6,266 nt of DNA, from contig JAUWMS010000163.1 of assembly GCA_030613045.1 (NCBI GenBank), positions 1-6,266 on the forward strand, given 5' to 3'. Below, one piece after another: positions 1 through 5,573 of this stretch. A model generated the notes under the pieces. That model was not told where the DNA came from. It saw nothing but the letters and a program-made list of their open reading frames with translations, and made no database searches. The position numbers were made by a program, and so were the translations under genes. Each line of letters begins with the position of its first letter. Positions within the stretch are counted from its first letter, which is position 1. The stretch is from Candidatus Latescibacterota bacterium (lineage in GTDB: Bacteria > Latescibacterota > 4484-107).

Positions 1-1
1 A

Positions 2-235
2 GACGGTGCCCACGGGCAAAGGTCTCGTGTGGCGTACGCCGAGCAGTTCCAGAGCTTCTTTCCCATGGTACGTTACTCCTTGCCGATCACCGACAGCGAG
101 CTGGATCTCATTGACGAGCCCGGCGAGGCCATGATGGGTCGGCGCGGCGAAATGGCCGGGGGGCTTATGCCGCTTCCGCCGAACATGGCGTTTACTTCCG
201 AGTACCGGATTCCCAAAGAGAAGTATAGTGAATGA
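2..235 (+). CDS. PIG-L family deacetylase, C-terminal part (5' end outside window)
   Basis: This is the last 77 codons of a gene that enters from the left edge. The reading frame is open to base 2, and its residues (DGAHG.RSR.AYAEQF) align without gaps to the C-terminus of the complete deacetylase at 1923-2837, so the GTG at 29 is an internal codon and not the start. The catalytic zinc-binding part lies outside the window. What remains includes the AYAEQF segment, typical of the region near the end of PIG-L/LmbE proteins, and a shared tail ending in RIPKEK. The protein differs from the second copy at about ten positions over this stretch, and the last residues (YSE versus EGA) are unrelated. 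It forms the first half of a deacetylase-propeller module repeated downstream. Function is inferred entirely from the second copy. Confidence 0.85.
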   Translation, partial: DGAHGQRSRVAYAEQFQSFFPMVRYSLPITDSELDLIDEPGEAMMGRRGEMAGGLMPLPPNMAFTSEYRIPKEKYSE

Positions 236-266
236 ATTCCCTGTGGAAGTGTGACGGTGAGAGAGT

Positions 267-305
267 GAGAAAGTGAGAAATTCGGCGGTGCGATCTCACT
301 TTCTC
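267..305. repeat. Perfect 12-bp inverted repeat in deacetylase-propeller spacer (copy 1)
   Basis: GAGAAAGTGAGA at 267-278 is the exact reverse complement of TCTCACTTTCTC at 294-305, with a 15-nt loop. The left arm is part of a short GTGAGA-rich tandem tract (about 257-280). A closely related hairpin sits at the same place in the second module (2892-2932). It is not followed by a T-run, so it is not an obvious intrinsic terminator. It could be an mRNA processing or stability element between two cotranscribed genes, or simply a dispersed intergenic repeat that was duplicated with the module. Confidence 0.65.
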
Positions 306-351
306 GCTTGCACACTTTCCCCATCTCTTGAACCTTTATGGGAGGATTGAA

Positions 352-1587
352 ATGACAGGCATAACCGGCATCACCAAAGGCCGTGTAGCTCTGACTATTC
401 CTCCGGACACGCCGCCCGATGAGGTGTGGCGGTATGGATTGGGATTTCCGTTTCAAGTAGCGCCTCGGAAAGCGGGGCTTTTCTGCAATATCCGTAAGGA
501 TGGCACGAAAAGTATTGATCTTGAGATCGGATCGGACGTGGTGCTCTTCGATGAGCTGGAGGACATTCGCGCCGGGAATGCGATGGCGCTTTCGCGGTAT
601 GAAATAGAAAAAACGTTCATCGTCCGAAAGGGGCCGGTTCTCGGCGGTTTCGTGCCCTTGGGCGCAAAGTCGGCGGACGGGGATCCGCATCCGCACGCGG
701 GCACGGGATTCGGCTTGGCAATGGGGGCTCGCCACGTGCTCGATGAGACCGGGAACTACGATTACCGGGATGACGCGGACCGGCACGCCGAGTTGTTTCA
801 ATTCGGGTACGATGGGAAAGATTTCAAGATTCTTCAGAGGGAATACGTGAAGGTGGAATCGCTTCTTTCCGAGTGGGAACTGGCGGGAAATTTCGTCACC
901 AACGCGATTCCCGACGGCCGGGATTTGCTCTATGTGATGCTGGCGAAGGTGGTGAAACTTGGAGTTTCCGGGGTGTCGCGCTGGCGGCATGGAGCGGATG
1001 GCTGGCGCCCGGTTTCGTTCGTTCCGGTGACGGGCGATGAAGTCCGGTGGGGCGAGCCGAGTCTTATCCGGGATGGGAACGGAGATTTGCTTTTTTCCGC
1101 CCGCAGTGATTGCAGTGTCTTACCGGGTGTTGCATTCGATGCGGCGGTATGGCGTTCCACCGACAACGGAGAGACCTGGGAACAGGTCATCTACCGAAAG
1201 GACTGCCGGTCCCGGTCGCCGGTTTCGATCAATCAGGCGGCTGATGGCACGCCGTTTGTCGCCGCCAATCTGCCCCCGCACGATCGCACCCGCGAGGTGC
1301 TGTGCTATTGGCCGCTCAATGAGAGCCGGACGGACTTTGAGGAGTGCCGGATCGCGCGCGATGCGCCGGCTGAGTTCGGTCCCGCGCCGAGCGGTTCGTG
1401 GTGGCGGATTGACCATCCGAATTCCGCCATCGTCCGGCTTGCCGACGGCGCGTGGCACAGCCTCTTGGCCTATCGGATCGTGGACAACGGGGAAGTGGAG
1501 GGCGACGCGGATCCGCCGCCTCAGACGGGGTGTTACGTCGAGGAGGTGCTTTCGAGCGGGGAAGCGATCCCGACGTGGAATTTTTGA
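352..1587 (+). CDS. Sialidase-like (Asp-box/BNR) beta-propeller protein, copy 1
   Basis: The product is 411 residues. A perfect Asp-box, STDNGETW, sits at about residues 269-276, the turn motif of sialidase-type six-bladed propellers. Preceding it is a blade-like segment (GEPSLIRDGNGDLLFSARS), and a further one follows (SPVSINQAADGTPFVAAN). ATG 352 is chosen because GGGAGG (340-345) lies 6 nt upstream and the same leader precedes the second copy; the upstream TTG at 328 has no such site. There is no signal peptide, so the protein is probably cytoplasmic, unlike secreted sialidases. I do not see the N-terminal FRIP/YRIP arginine motif of classical sialidases; an Arg occurs in SWWRIDHP near the C-terminus. 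Sialidase activity is therefore not shown, and a lyase, isomerase or binding role is equally possible. It follows a deacetylase gene by 116 bp and is probably cotranscribed with it. Confidence 0.85.
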   Translation: MTGITGITKGRVALTIPPDTPPDEVWRYGLGFPFQVAPRKAGLFCNIRKDGTKSIDLEIGSDVVLFDELEDIRAGNAMALSRYEIEKTFIVRKGPVLGGFVPLGAKSADGDPHPHAGTGFGLAMGARHVLDETGNYDYRDDADRHAELFQFGYDGKDFKILQREYVKVESLLSEWELAGNFVTNAIPDGRDLLYVMLAKVVKLGVSGVSRWRHGADGWRPVSFVPVTGDEVRWGEPSLIRDGNGDLLFSARSDCSVLPGVAFDAAVWRSTDNGETWEQVIYRKDCRSRSPVSINQAADGTPFVAANLPPHDRTREVLCYWPLNESRTDFEECRIARDAPAEFGPAPSGSWWRIDHPNSAIVRLADGAWHSLLAYRIVDNGEVEGDADPPPQTGCYVEEVLSSGEAIPTWNF

Positions 1588-1597
1588 CTTTTTTGGT

Positions 1598-1621
1598 AAC
1601 CACGGAAAATCACGGAATGAC
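1598..1621 (+). repeat. CACGGA-type repeat, + orientation
   Basis: CCACGGAA...CACGGAA at about 1600-1617 matches the reverse complement of 1850-1867 in 15 of 18 positions, differing only in the central three bases. The two arms lie about 230 bp apart in inverted orientation. Short repeats of this kind are scattered between genes in several environmental bacterial groups; their function is unknown to me. Confidence 0.7.
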
Positions 1622-1663
1622 GTAGCGGGGCAAAGCCGCAAGCAAAGCCCAAAAACAATGGGA

Positions 1664-1689
1664 CACGGATTGCACGGATTTACACGGAT
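1664..1689 (+). repeat. Three-copy CACGGAT tandem repeat
   Basis: CACGGAT occurs at 1664-1670, 1673-1679 and 1683-1689, spaced 9 and 10 bases apart with variable TG/TTA linkers. It belongs to the same CACGGA family as the repeats at 1598 and 1840. Confidence 0.75.
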
Positions 1690-1839
1690 CAACCTGAGTG
1701 CGGATAGGTAGGAAACCGAGCAATCCAACCCCTCCTCGCTCAACAAAAACCTGGTCAAAAAAACAGGATTTTGCGGGTTAGTAGTGCAGAAGATTCTCCC
1801 TTGGCTCTTGAGTTTATTAGCCTATTTAATATTCAGGAC

Positions 1840-1867
1840 TTCCGTGGGTTTCCGTGTGATTCCGTGG
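1840..1867 (-). repeat. CACGGA-type repeat, - orientation, exact 10-bp period
   Basis: TTCCGTG occurs at 1840-1846, 1850-1856 and 1860-1866, an exact 10-base period. Read on the - strand these are CACGGAA units, inverted relative to the copies at 1598-1621. The period is close to one DNA helical turn. Confidence 0.75.
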
Positions 1868-1922
1868 TGAGCTTTCTTAAATCCGAGAAACGATCCATTC
1901 CATTCACAGAAAGGAGTTCCCC

Positions 1923-2837
1923 ATGGCAAGTCGTTCGATTCATCTGATGCTCGTGGCCACCCACCCATCGGATAGCTTTGACCAGGCAGGCGGCACGCTT
2001 GCGCATCACGTGGCCCGTGGCGACCAGGTAACGGTTGTGCTCGCCACTACGGGAGTGCGATCCCATCACAATCAGTTGCAGGACGAGCGCCGCATAGCGG
2101 GCGCCGAACTCAACGTTGAGGAGCGGGTGAAAGAGGCTGCCCGGCAAAAGCTCGAAGAGACACGCAACGCCTGTCGGATTCTCGGATTCGATGATATTCG
2201 CGATCTGGGTTTCGAGGACGATGATACCCTCCTCACTGACGACAAGATCGACGCCATCGCCGATGCGATCCGCGATGTCAAACCGGATATTCTGATCACC
2301 CACCAGCCATACGAGATCGGAGGCCTGATCAGCCACGCTACGATCGGGCAGGCCACGATCCATGCCTGGCAGCGTGCGATGGGCGTCGGCCGTGGCAATC
2401 AGATCCGTCACTACGTGCCTGCGATTTATTTCATGAACCCGATGGCGTACATGGGTTACAGCAGTCTCGGATGCGCAGGAACTTTCCACGCGGATCTCTA
2501 TATTGATATCACCGACGTCATTGACAAGAAAGTGCAAGCCCTGGACTATATCGCCAGTCAGTATTACGGGGGGGCGTTTGCGCGCAAGCGTGCAGAGACC
2601 GAAGATGGCGCTCACGGGAGCAGATCACGCCTGGCGTACGCGGAGCAGTTCCAGAGCTTCTATCCCATGGTGCGCTATACCTTTCCGATCACCGACAGCG
2701 AACTGGACCTCATTGACGAGCCCGACGAAGCCATGATAGGTCGGCGTGGTGAAATAGTCGGGGGACTTATGCCGCTTCCGCCGAACATGGCGTTTACTTC
2801 CGAGTACCGGATTCCCAAAGAGAAGGAGGGCGCATGA
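1923..2837 (+). CDS. PIG-L (LmbE-like) zinc-dependent deacetylase
   Basis: The product is 304 residues and complete. It carries the PIG-L fold motifs: a first motif HPSD at residues 14-17 followed by GGTLAHH at 23-29, and a second region THQPYEIGGLISHATIG (126-142) whose H138 fits the third zinc ligand. KKVQALDYIASQY (202-214) and AYAEQF (238-243) are also typical of the family. Members such as MshB and BshB remove acetyl groups from GlcNAc-type sugars. The usual first motif is HPDDE; here the first Asp, the general base in MshB-type enzymes, is Ser16, while the zinc ligands H14, D17 and H138 appear kept. Catalysis may therefore differ or use another residue (for example D20). The start at ATG 1923 is supported by AAGGAG 6 nt upstream. 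No signal peptide or membrane segment is visible. The propeller gene follows 215 bp downstream. The true substrate cannot be read from sequence. Confidence 0.9.
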   Translation: MASRSIHLMLVATHPSDSFDQAGGTLAHHVARGDQVTVVLATTGVRSHHNQLQDERRIAGAELNVEERVKEAARQKLEETRNACRILGFDDIRDLGFEDDDTLLTDDKIDAIADAIRDVKPDILITHQPYEIGGLISHATIGQATIHAWQRAMGVGRGNQIRHYVPAIYFMNPMAYMGYSSLGCAGTFHADLYIDITDVIDKKVQALDYIASQYYGGAFARKRAETEDGAHGSRSRLAYAEQFQSFYPMVRYTFPITDSELDLIDEPDEAMIGRRGEIVGGLMPLPPNMAFTSEYRIPKEKEGA

Positions 2838-2891
2838 ATTCCCCGGGACAGCGGGACGGGGTGAAGGCGGGAAAGTGGGACGGTGAGAAAG

Positions 2892-2932
2892 GGAGAAAGT
2901 GAGAAATTTGGCGGCGCAATCTCACTTCCTCC
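2892..2932. repeat. Hairpin in deacetylase-propeller spacer (copy 2)
   Basis: GGGAGAAAGTGAG-A at 2892-2904 pairs with 2920-2932 in 12 of 13 positions, around a 15-nt loop as in copy 1 (267-305). It sits in a purine-rich run of GGGA/GAGAAA units (about 2846-2906). Compared with copy 1, one inner pair is broken (A2896 with C2928), while the base pair outside the copy-1 stem changes from T266.G306 to G2892-C2932. Confidence 0.6.
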
Positions 2933-2968
2933 ATCTGAGGAGAGAGAATACTTAGTTTTTTGCTTGGG

Positions 2969-2995
2969 ATGTGGCGGAGTTAAACTCCGCCACAT
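2969..2995. terminator. 12-bp palindrome, possible bidirectional terminator or mobile repeat
   Basis: ATGTGGCGGAGT at 2969-2980 is the exact reverse complement of ACTCCGCCACAT at 2984-2995 with a 3-nt loop. It is preceded on the left by a T-run (about 2956-2961) and followed by TGTTTGG, so a terminator in either direction is possible, though the T tracts are weak or displaced. It is absent from the equivalent spacer of module 1, so it was probably inserted into module 2 or lost from module 1. Its GC-rich perfect form also fits a dispersed REP/MITE-like palindrome. Confidence 0.5.
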
Positions 2996-3009
2996 TGTTT
3001 GGGGCGGGC

Positions 3010-3025
3010 TGACCCCTGACCCCTG
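3010..3025. repeat. TGACCCC short tandem repeat
   Basis: TGACCCC is repeated directly at 3010-3016 and 3017-3023, followed by a further TGA. It is part of the segment found only in the second deacetylase-propeller spacer. Confidence 0.6.
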
Positions 3026-3052
3026 AATGCCGATTCTTATGGGAGGGTTGAA

Positions 3053-4297
3053 ATGAAAGGCATAACGAGCATCACCAAAGGCCGTGTAGCTTTGATCATT
3101 CCTCCGGACACGCCGTCGGATGAGGTGTGGCGGTATGGATTGGGATTTCCGTTTCAGGTGGCTCCGAAAAAGGCGGGGCTCTTCTGCAACATCCGCGTGG
3201 AAGGGAAAGGCAGCATTGACTTCGAGAACGGAACAGATGTCATTCTCTTCGACGCCCTTTCGGACATTTGCCCCGATGAAGCGGTCCCTCTTTCCAGGAA
3301 TCAGATGGGGAAATCGTTGGTCACGGTGAAGTTTCCGGTTGTAGGCGGGTTCGTACCGTTCGGTGCGAAACAGCCGGACGGTTCACCCCATCCCCATGCG
3401 GGTACGGGATTTGGAATAAGCCAGGCCATTTCTCATACGCTGGACCGGACAGGCCACTTCGATTACAGGGAGCACAGCGATCGGTTTATCGAGTTGTTTC
3501 AGTTTGCGTATGACGGGAAGGAGTTCAGGGTCCTTGAAAAAGAACGGGTGGAGTTGGAGACGCTTCTTCCCAAATGGGAACTTGCCGGGCTGGGACTCTC
3601 GAACGCGATCCCAGACGCCAATGATTTGTTGTTCTGTATGACGGCGAAGCGAGACGATGCCGGGGTTGACGGGGTGTCGCGCTGGCGGCATGGAGTGGAT
3701 GGCTGGCGGCCGGTTTCGTTCGTTCCGGTGACGGGAAGCAGAGCGGGAGACAAGGGGAAGTGGGTATTTGGCGGCGAGCCGAGCCTGATCCGGGATAGTG
3801 ACGGGAGCCTGCTCTTTTCCGCCCGCAGCGCCGATGAGGCCAAATTCGATATCGCGGTGTGGCGTTCCGCGGACAACGGCGAAACGTGGGAACAGATCAT
3901 CTACCGAAAGGCATGCCGCGCCGCGTCTCCCGTTTCGATCAATCAGGCAGCGGACGGCACGCCGTATATTGCCGCCAATCTGCCTTCTATCTGCCGCACC
4001 CGTGAGGTGCTTGGCCTGTGGCCGCTCAATGAGGATCGGACGGATCTCGAGGATTATATGATCGCCCGGGATGCCCGGGTTGAGTTTGGCCTGGCGCCGA
4101 GCGGATCGTGGTGGCGCATTGATCATCCCACTTCGGCCATTGTGCAATTGAAGGACGGCGCGTGGCACAGCCTCCTGGCCTATCGGATCGTGGATAACGG
4201 GGAAATCGAGGGTGATGCGGATCCGCCGTCGCAGACGGGGTGCTACGTGGAAGAGGTGCTTTCGAGCGGGGAAGCGATCCCTACGTGGCGCTTTTGA
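3053..4297 (+). CDS. Sialidase-like (Asp-box/BNR) beta-propeller protein, copy 2
   Basis: The product is 414 residues, paralogous to the protein at 352-1587 along its whole length. The Asp-box is SADNGETW at residues 272-279. Conserved blocks shared with copy 1 include PHPHAGTGFG, GVSRWRHG.DGWRPVSFVP, GEPSLIRD, SPVSINQAADGTP, APSGSWWRIDHP and the C-terminal QTGCYVEEVLSSGEAIPTW. Small length changes occur after SFVPVTG (longer here) and before the Asp-box (shorter here), as expected for loops between propeller strands. The start is supported by GGGAGG six bases before ATG and agreement with copy 1. It has no signal peptide. Blocks identical in both copies (His-rich PHPHAGTG, SWWRIDHP) are the best candidates for ligand-contacting residues. 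As for copy 1, real sialidase activity is unproven. A PHP-domain gene follows after 79 bp. Confidence 0.85.
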   Translation: MKGITSITKGRVALIIPPDTPSDEVWRYGLGFPFQVAPKKAGLFCNIRVEGKGSIDFENGTDVILFDALSDICPDEAVPLSRNQMGKSLVTVKFPVVGGFVPFGAKQPDGSPHPHAGTGFGISQAISHTLDRTGHFDYREHSDRFIELFQFAYDGKEFRVLEKERVELETLLPKWELAGLGLSNAIPDANDLLFCMTAKRDDAGVDGVSRWRHGVDGWRPVSFVPVTGSRAGDKGKWVFGGEPSLIRDSDGSLLFSARSADEAKFDIAVWRSADNGETWEQIIYRKACRAASPVSINQAADGTPYIAANLPSICRTREVLGLWPLNEDRTDLEDYMIARDARVEFGLAPSGSWWRIDHPTSAIVQLKDGAWHSLLAYRIVDNGEIEGDADPPSQTGCYVEEVLSSGEAIPTWRF

Positions 4298-4376
4298 AAT
4301 CCGCTCCTTCCTCCTCATCCCCGGATGGTTGGATTCGACGCCGGAGGAATCGTAACGTAACCGGAAGGAGTCTGCT

Positions 4377-5261
4377 ATGGGAATCACATCGGATTGGCAC
4401 ATCCACACACGGAATTCATGCGATGGGGCATGTATGACCATCCGGGAACTCATTGCCCGTGCGGAGGAAAAGGGAATTGAAGATTTCGGCGTCTCCGATC
4501 ATATTCATACCCCGTATAATCTGCCGGATCTAACCGCATCCCGAAAGGAATGGGAAGGATGCAAGCCCCATGAACATTTTCACTTTGGCGTGGAGGTAAG
4601 TTGTGTGTCTCGCTGGGAAATAGAGGAGATCGCGGCCGGGAAATACGATGCCCCGACATACGGCGTGCGCGAGGGCGGGCCTGCAAATGGGGCGCTAACC
4701 ATCGGGTTGACTTCGGAAGACATAGAAAAGCACCGGATTGAATATGTGATCGGCGGCGCGCACTGGCCGATGTATGTTCCGATGGAACGGGTGCACGTCA
4801 TCCGCGACTATCACCGGCAGAACATGTTTCTGGCGACCCACCCGCTCGTGGATATCGTAGCGCATCCCTGGTGGTGGATGGGGCACTGGAAAAATGCCGA
4901 CGGTTCTTACACCACCGACCCCTGGCTGGATGATTTTGGACGGATTCCTCAATCCATGCACCGTGAGTTTGCCTCCGCAGCCATAGAAAACCATACCCTT
5001 GTTGAGATCAACCTGGATGCCATGCTTTTGAACCGATACTATCCCGAACGCTTCAAAAAACAATACGTCGAGTACCTCGCATTCATCGAAGCCGAAGGGG
5101 TCAAACTCTCGATAGGCTCCGACTGTCACGGTGCGCATTATGAAACCGATTTTGAAAAGGCTTTTATCATGCTCGATCGTGTCGGAATTAAAGACGACGG
5201 GTTGTGGCGACTCGCGCCGGGACACCGGCCCAGACCGGATAAACCCCATGCCATGGATTAG
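4377..5261 (+). CDS. PHP-domain metallohydrolase (histidinol-phosphatase-like)
   Basis: The product is 294 residues. All PHP metal-binding motifs are visible in order: DWHIH (H8, H10), SDHIH (D41, H42), GVEVS (E73), GGAHW (H129), VAHPWWW (H163) and GSDCH (D249, H251). This is the trinuclear-metal arrangement of the PHP family, which hydrolyses phosphate esters (HisJ/HisK histidinol phosphatase, YcdX-type and others). The length and HisJ-like architecture fit a small-molecule phosphatase, but no other his gene is nearby, so the substrate is open. ATG 4377 is chosen because GGAAGGAG (4363-4370) lies 6 nt upstream. It is probably the last gene of the propeller transcription unit: same strand, short gap, no clear terminator between. 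A link to the deacetylase/propeller pair is inferred from position only. A small hairpin follows its stop codon. Confidence 0.9.
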   Translation: MGITSDWHIHTRNSCDGACMTIRELIARAEEKGIEDFGVSDHIHTPYNLPDLTASRKEWEGCKPHEHFHFGVEVSCVSRWEIEEIAAGKYDAPTYGVREGGPANGALTIGLTSEDIEKHRIEYVIGGAHWPMYVPMERVHVIRDYHRQNMFLATHPLVDIVAHPWWWMGHWKNADGSYTTDPWLDDFGRIPQSMHREFASAAIENHTLVEINLDAMLLNRYYPERFKKQYVEYLAFIEAEGVKLSIGSDCHGAHYETDFEKAFIMLDRVGIKDDGLWRLAPGHRPRPDKPHAMD

Positions 5262-5273
5262 AAAGTCAATCCG

Positions 5274-5298
5274 ATTTCCGGCGTGTGTGTCCGGAAAT
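5274..5298 (+). terminator. Small hairpin after the PHP gene, possible terminator
   Basis: ATTTCCGG at 5274-5281 is the exact reverse complement of CCGGAAAT at 5291-5298 with a 9-nt loop, starting 12 bases after the PHP stop codon. It is followed only by GTTTC, so it would be a weak intrinsic terminator at best; its position is the main argument. Confidence 0.4.
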
Positions 5299-5376
5299 GT
5301 TTCATCCCCGGTGGCGTGAGGCCGCCGAGGCGACGCGCGTGCGGGAATTTCCTTCGCCGCTACGGCCATTTTCCCC

Positions 5377-5405
5377 TTGACAAGAGAAAGCGGATTTGTT
5401 ATTCT
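5377..5405 (+). promoter_or_regulatory. Sigma-70-like promoter upstream of integrase remnant and cassette
   Basis: TTGACA at 5377-5382 matches the -35 consensus fully and is followed, after exactly 17 bases, by TATTCT at 5400-5405 (four of six -10 positions, including T1, A2 and T6). It points toward the integrase remnant and the thioesterase gene. It may have been the integrase promoter, or it may serve as the promoter for the cassette 330 bp downstream. The TTG here is better read as part of a -35 box than as a start codon. Confidence 0.6.
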
Positions 5406-5448
5406 TCGTGAGTACTTCACCGCTCTTCGTTTTTTCTCCTCGCTGCCG

Positions 5449-5511
5449 GATGTCAAGACCACGATGATCTATACGTATGTGCTGAACCGGGGCGGGCGGG
5501 GTGTTCGCAGT
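5449..5511 (+). pseudogene. intI: Integron-type tyrosine recombinase remnant (C-terminal nucleophile segment)
   Basis: Translation in the frame of base 5449 gives DVKTTMIYTYVLNRGGRGVRS, closely matching the C-terminus of integron integrases (IntI consensus DVxTTMIYTHVLNRGGxGVxSPLD). The tyrosine at 5470-5472 corresponds to the nucleophile, Tyr312 in IntI1. Everything upstream in the same frame (LREYFTALRFFSSLP and before) is unlike IntI: the box-II HxLRHSFAT and LLGH segments are missing. Downstream, the usual SPLD is SLTT, as if the Pro codon were lost, and the frame ends at 5562 inside a palindrome. So only about 21 codons of a roughly 320-residue enzyme remain. The remnant is on the same strand as the following cassette gene. 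An alternative source is an IntI-like recombinase that travels with some IS91-type elements; the adjoining attC-like signals favour an integron. Confidence 0.75.
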
Positions 5512-5538
5512 CTGACGACGGGCTATGTACGGAGCAAG

Positions 5539-5568
5539 GGTGTCTTATGCCGACCCTCATAAGACACC
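5539..5568. repeat. Perfect 11-bp palindrome after the integrase remnant
   Basis: GGTGTCTTATG (5539-5549) is the exact reverse complement of CATAAGACACC (5558-5568), with an 8-nt loop. The left arm recurs directly at 5642-5651. Placed just behind the integrase remnant, the arms could be recombinase-binding sites, or the hairpin could be a terminator or the end of a mobile element. Confidence 0.65.
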
Positions 5569-5573
5569 AAGAT

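Larger units (their letters stand above)
1588..1922. other. Repeat-rich intergenic region between the two modules
   Basis: I see no credible gene in these 335 bases. They hold CACGGA-type repeats in both orientations at either end (1598-1621 and 1840-1867), a three-unit CACGGAT tandem repeat (1664-1689), a direct repeat of GCAAAGCC (1630-1637 and 1642-1649), and an AT-rich stretch at about 1741-1835 that could contain the promoter of the following deacetylase, although no well-spaced -35/-10 pair is evident. An AAGGAG ribosome-binding site at 1911-1916 belongs to the deacetylase at 1923. Confidence 0.75.
2..4297 (+). repeat. Tandem duplication of a deacetylase/propeller gene pair
   Basis: Two successive gene pairs have the same order, orientation and spacer signals: deacetylase end plus propeller at 2-1587, and deacetylase plus propeller at 1923-4297. 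The propeller proteins share about 70 % of residues by eye and the deacetylase C-termini about 85 %. Both propeller genes start from the same TTATGGGAGG-(A/G)TTGAA-ATG leader. The spacers between deacetylase and propeller are related at their left ends, but the second is about 100 bp longer because it carries a palindrome and a short tandem repeat. Degree of divergence argues for an old duplication followed by partial homogenisation. Confidence 0.85.

Noticed and set aside
328..351. TTG at 328 as start of propeller copy 1
   Set aside because: The GGGAGG site at 340-345 and the leader shared with copy 2 place the start at ATG 352.
73..990. Long - strand ORF of 305 codons
   Set aside because: It runs antisense through the deacetylase end, the repeat spacer and the propeller gene, whose + strand frames show clear family motifs. 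Its residues are Arg/Pro-rich shadow sequence.
1750..1767. CCTG...CAGG followed by ATTTT as a terminator
   Set aside because: The stem is only four base pairs around a ten-base, mostly A loop; too weak to call.
1801..1832. Promoter for the deacetylase at 1923
   Set aside because: TTGGCT or TTGAGT with TATTTA or TAATAT give poor matches or wrong spacing (13 to 20 bases); not supportable.
3383..4453. Long - strand ORF of 356 codons
   Set aside because: It is antisense to propeller copy 2. A related frame appears antisense to copy 1, which is expected because the two genes are paralogues.
5377..5379. TTG at 5377 as start of a 61-residue protein
   Set aside because: The TTG belongs to a perfect -35 box, there is no ribosome-binding site, and only the IntI-like stretch from 5449 has family similarity.
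4695..5462. - strand ORF antisense to the PHP gene
   Set aside because: The + strand has all PHP metal motifs; the - strand translation has no recognisable domain.
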